Positions 62,587 to 64,000 of a stretch of DNA of 64,000 nt are shown here, piece by piece. The notes under the pieces were generated by a model, which saw only the letters and a program-made list of their open reading frames with translations, did no database searches and had not been told where the DNA came from. Numbering within the stretch: position 1 is the stretch's first letter; each line of letters begins with the position of its first letter. Both the position numbers and the translations under genes were made by a program. Where the stretch lies: NCBI RefSeq assembly GCF_029784155.1, contig NW_026597344.1:1-64000 (forward strand), in the 5' to 3' direction. Source of the DNA: Uranotaenia lowii (lineage: Eukaryota > Arthropoda > Insecta > Diptera > Culicidae).

Positions 62587-63817
62587 AGAAATTCAATAAA
62601 CTTTAAATGAAATAATTATTTTTCTGAATTTTATAGAAGCTTAGATAAAAAATTGTGTCTTAGTTATTTTTCTGGAGCCTCCGAACCGTAGGAAACACCT
62701 GAACCGTAGGAACCGTTCGATCCGTTCGAACCGTAGAAACCGTCCAAGCTGTACAAATTGTCCAAATCGTTCAAATTAATCCAGAAACTTAGAAATTCAA
62801 TAAACTTTAAATGAAATAATTATTTTTCTGAATTTTATAGAAGCTTAGATAAAAAATTGTGTCTTAGTTATTTTTCTGGAGCCTCCGAACCGTAGGAAAC
62901 ACCTGAACCGTAGGAACCGTTCGATCCGTTCGAACCGTAGAAACCGTCCAAGCTGTACAAATTGTCCAAATCGTTCAAATTAATCCAGAAACTTAGAAAT
63001 TCAATAAACTTTAAATGAAATAATTATTTTTCTGAATTTTATAGAAGCTTAGATAAAAAATTGTGTCTTAGTTATTTTTCTGGAGCCTCCGAACCGTAGG
63101 AAACACCTGAACCGTAGGAACCGTTCGATCCGTTCGAACCGTAGAAACCGTCCAAGCTGTACAAATTGTCCAAATCGTTCAAATTAATCCAGAAACTTAG
63201 AAATTCAATAAACTTTAAATGAAATAATTATTTTTCTGAATTTTATAGAAGCTTAGATAAAAAATTGTGTCTTAGTTATTTTTCTGGAGCCTCCGAACCG
63301 TAGGAAACACCTGAACCGTAGGAACCGTTCGATCCGTTCGAACCGTAGAAACCGTCCAAGCTGTACAAATTGTCCAAATCGTTCAAATTAATCCAGAAAC
63401 TTAGAAATTCAATAAACTTTAAATGAAATAATTATTTTTCTGAATTTTATAGAAGCTTAGATATAAAATTGTGTCTTAGTTATTTTTCTGGAGCCTCCGA
63501 ACCGTAGGAAACACCTGAACCGTAGGAACCGTTCGATCCGTTCGAACCGTAGAAACCGTCCAAGCTGTACAAATTGTCCAAATCGTTCAAATTAATCCAG
63601 AAACTTAGAAATTCAATAAACTTTAAATGAAATAATTATTTTTCTGAATTTTATAGAAGCTTAGATAAAAAATTGTGTCTTAGTTATTTTTCTGGAGCCT
63701 CCGAACCGTAGGAAACACCTGAACCGTAGGAACCGTTCGATCCGTTCGAACCGTAGAAACCGTCCAAGCTGTACAAATTGTCCAAATCGTTCAAATTAAT
63801 CCAGAAACTTAGAAATT

Positions 63818-64000
63818 CAATAAACTTTAAATGAAATAATTATTTTTCTGAATTTTATAGAAGCTTAGATAAAAAATTGTGTCTTAGTTATTTTTCTGGA
63901 GCCTCCGAATCGTAGGAAACACCTGAACCGTAGGAACCGTTCGATCCGTTCGAACCGTGGAAACCGTCCAAGCTGTACAAATTGTCCAAATCGTTCAAAT
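63818..64000 (+). repeat. Partial A2 monomer cut by the window edge
   Basis: The first 183 bases of an A2 unit, with gaatcgtagg (shared with 60962) and gaaccgtgg in place of gaaccgtag (seen only here). The array clearly continues beyond the window. Confidence 0.95.

Larger units (their letters stand above)
62390..62593 (+). repeat. Representative A2 monomer, the commonest form
   Basis: This unit matches its neighbours at 62594, 62798 and 63002 by eye and serves as the reference. Position 1 is the c of caataaac. Landmarks by monomer position: 12-bp perfect palindrome AAATAATTATTT at 17-28 (A and B types only), TATAAAA on the minus strand at 36-42, HindIII site aagctt at 44-49, start of the 9-bp ladder at 81, palindrome GTTCGAAC at 131-138, AluI site in caagctgtac near 154. 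It has 38 C, 32 G and 10 CpG. The length, 204, is a multiple of three and falls in the usual range of a nucleosome plus linker. Confidence 0.95.
57086..63817 (+). repeat. Right zone: nearly uniform A2 with occasional B
   Basis: Thirty-three units: A2t, B, A2, B, A2, two E/A2 hybrids, B, five A2, A2t, B, A2, A2t, B, A2, A2, A2t, B, eight A2 to 63002, then A2 (63206), A1 (63410), A2 (63614); t is aagctttac. C, D and F units are absent. A2t occurs at 57086, 59738, 60350 and 61166 and is always followed by B. Single-copy changes include ccaaactg and aatttatcc (unit 57902), gaatcgtagg (60962) and actttgaaattc (61982). The zone looks recently homogenised by amplification of one A2 lineage. Confidence 0.9.
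1..64000 (+). repeat. 204-bp satellite DNA array filling the window
   Basis: Every base belongs to a head-to-tail 204-bp tandem repeat in one orientation. Unit starts (caat) fall at 1, 205, 409 and so on to 63818: 313 complete units and one cut by the window edge. Length exceptions are 1021 (+1), 1838, 2441, 15488 and 35063 (each -9), 35666 (-1) and 36481 (+1); these account exactly for the coordinate of the last unit. The commonest monomer has 70 G+C of 204 (34%). No inserted element, inversion or unique sequence was seen, and neither array edge is present, so the true array is longer than 64 kb. Uniform orientation, length and higher-order structure are typical of eukaryotic centromeric or heterochromatic satellites; the location is inference. 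Confidence 0.98.

Noticed and set aside
62390..62593. Polyadenylation signals (aataaa) in many monomers
   Set aside because: The word is expected by chance in the AT-rich half, it shifts position between types, and no transcript structure supports it.
1..64000. CRISPR array
   Set aside because: The regular repeats are contiguous 204-bp units with no unique spacers, and the variable AT-rich half recurs as a few shared types. No cas-like gene is present.
1..64000. Long protein-coding repeat gene, since 204 is a multiple of three
   Set aside because: All six frames meet a stop in every monomer checked: taa/tag/tga in the AT-rich half on the plus strand, and TAA right after the ladder or in the AT half on the minus strand. 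No frame can run through two units.
1..64000. Insertion sequence or transposon interrupting the array
   Set aside because: The unit count and the seven length exceptions account for every base up to 63818, leaving no room for inserted sequence.

Overview
The whole 64,000-base window is one uninterrupted satellite DNA array. I find no gene, RNA gene, transposon, array edge or unique sequence in it. The unit is a 204-bp monomer, always in the same orientation. Taking the recurring caat word as unit start, I count 313 complete monomers plus a 183-base partial one at the right edge. Only seven monomers differ in length: four of 195 bp, two of 205 bp and one of 203 bp. This is what eukaryotic centromeric or pericentromeric heterochromatin looks like. 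The species cannot be read from the sequence. CpG is over-represented (about 1.7 times expectation in the commonest monomer), which argues against a lineage with heavy CpG methylation.

The monomer has two halves. Positions 1-80 are AT-rich (about 17% GC) and carry most of the variation between copies. From position 81 to the end the unit reads as a decayed ladder of 9-bp words related to gaaccgtag. This half is richer in GC (about 47%), holds all ten CpGs and varies little. Key to monomer types, by short diagnostic words. A: caataaac with ctgaattt (A1 gatataaaattg, A2 gataaaaaattg, A3 gataaaaaaatg). B: caataaac with ctctacatt (Bt has aatagtg). C: caatgaac with ctgcattt and tataag (C1 attgtg, C2 agtgtg, C3 agtgtg plus aattctta). 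D: caatatac, aattctta, ctacatt (D1 plain; D2 gtagaaaac; D3 D2 plus gaaggtta; D4 D2 plus gaagttta). E: caatatac, aattctta, ctgaattt (E1 gacata; E2 gatata; E3 attctgtc). F: caatgtac, otherwise like E2.

Layout. 1-5899 is a diverse A/B/C zone with two shortened monomers. 5900-12427 holds a 2,448-bp block present twice. 12428-31798 is a 95-monomer super-block. 31799-48517 is a second, 81-monomer copy of it, lacking a 15-monomer stretch and otherwise nearly identical. 48518-57085 is a scrambled mosaic of the same types with its own local markers. 57086-64000 is almost uniform A2 with occasional B.

The patterns point to repeated unequal exchange and segmental amplification: nested higher-order repeats (5, 11-12, 26, 54 and about 95 monomers), hybrid monomers at block junctions, and regional marker mutations. 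The most interesting points are the super-block duplication with a mappable hybrid junction, the 9-bp ladder inside the monomer and its exact 9-bp losses, alleles linked across the monomer boundary, and a codon-phased Gly/Ser/Tyr/Asn reading of the ladder on the minus strand. The array today shows no sign of protein-level constraint on that reading.
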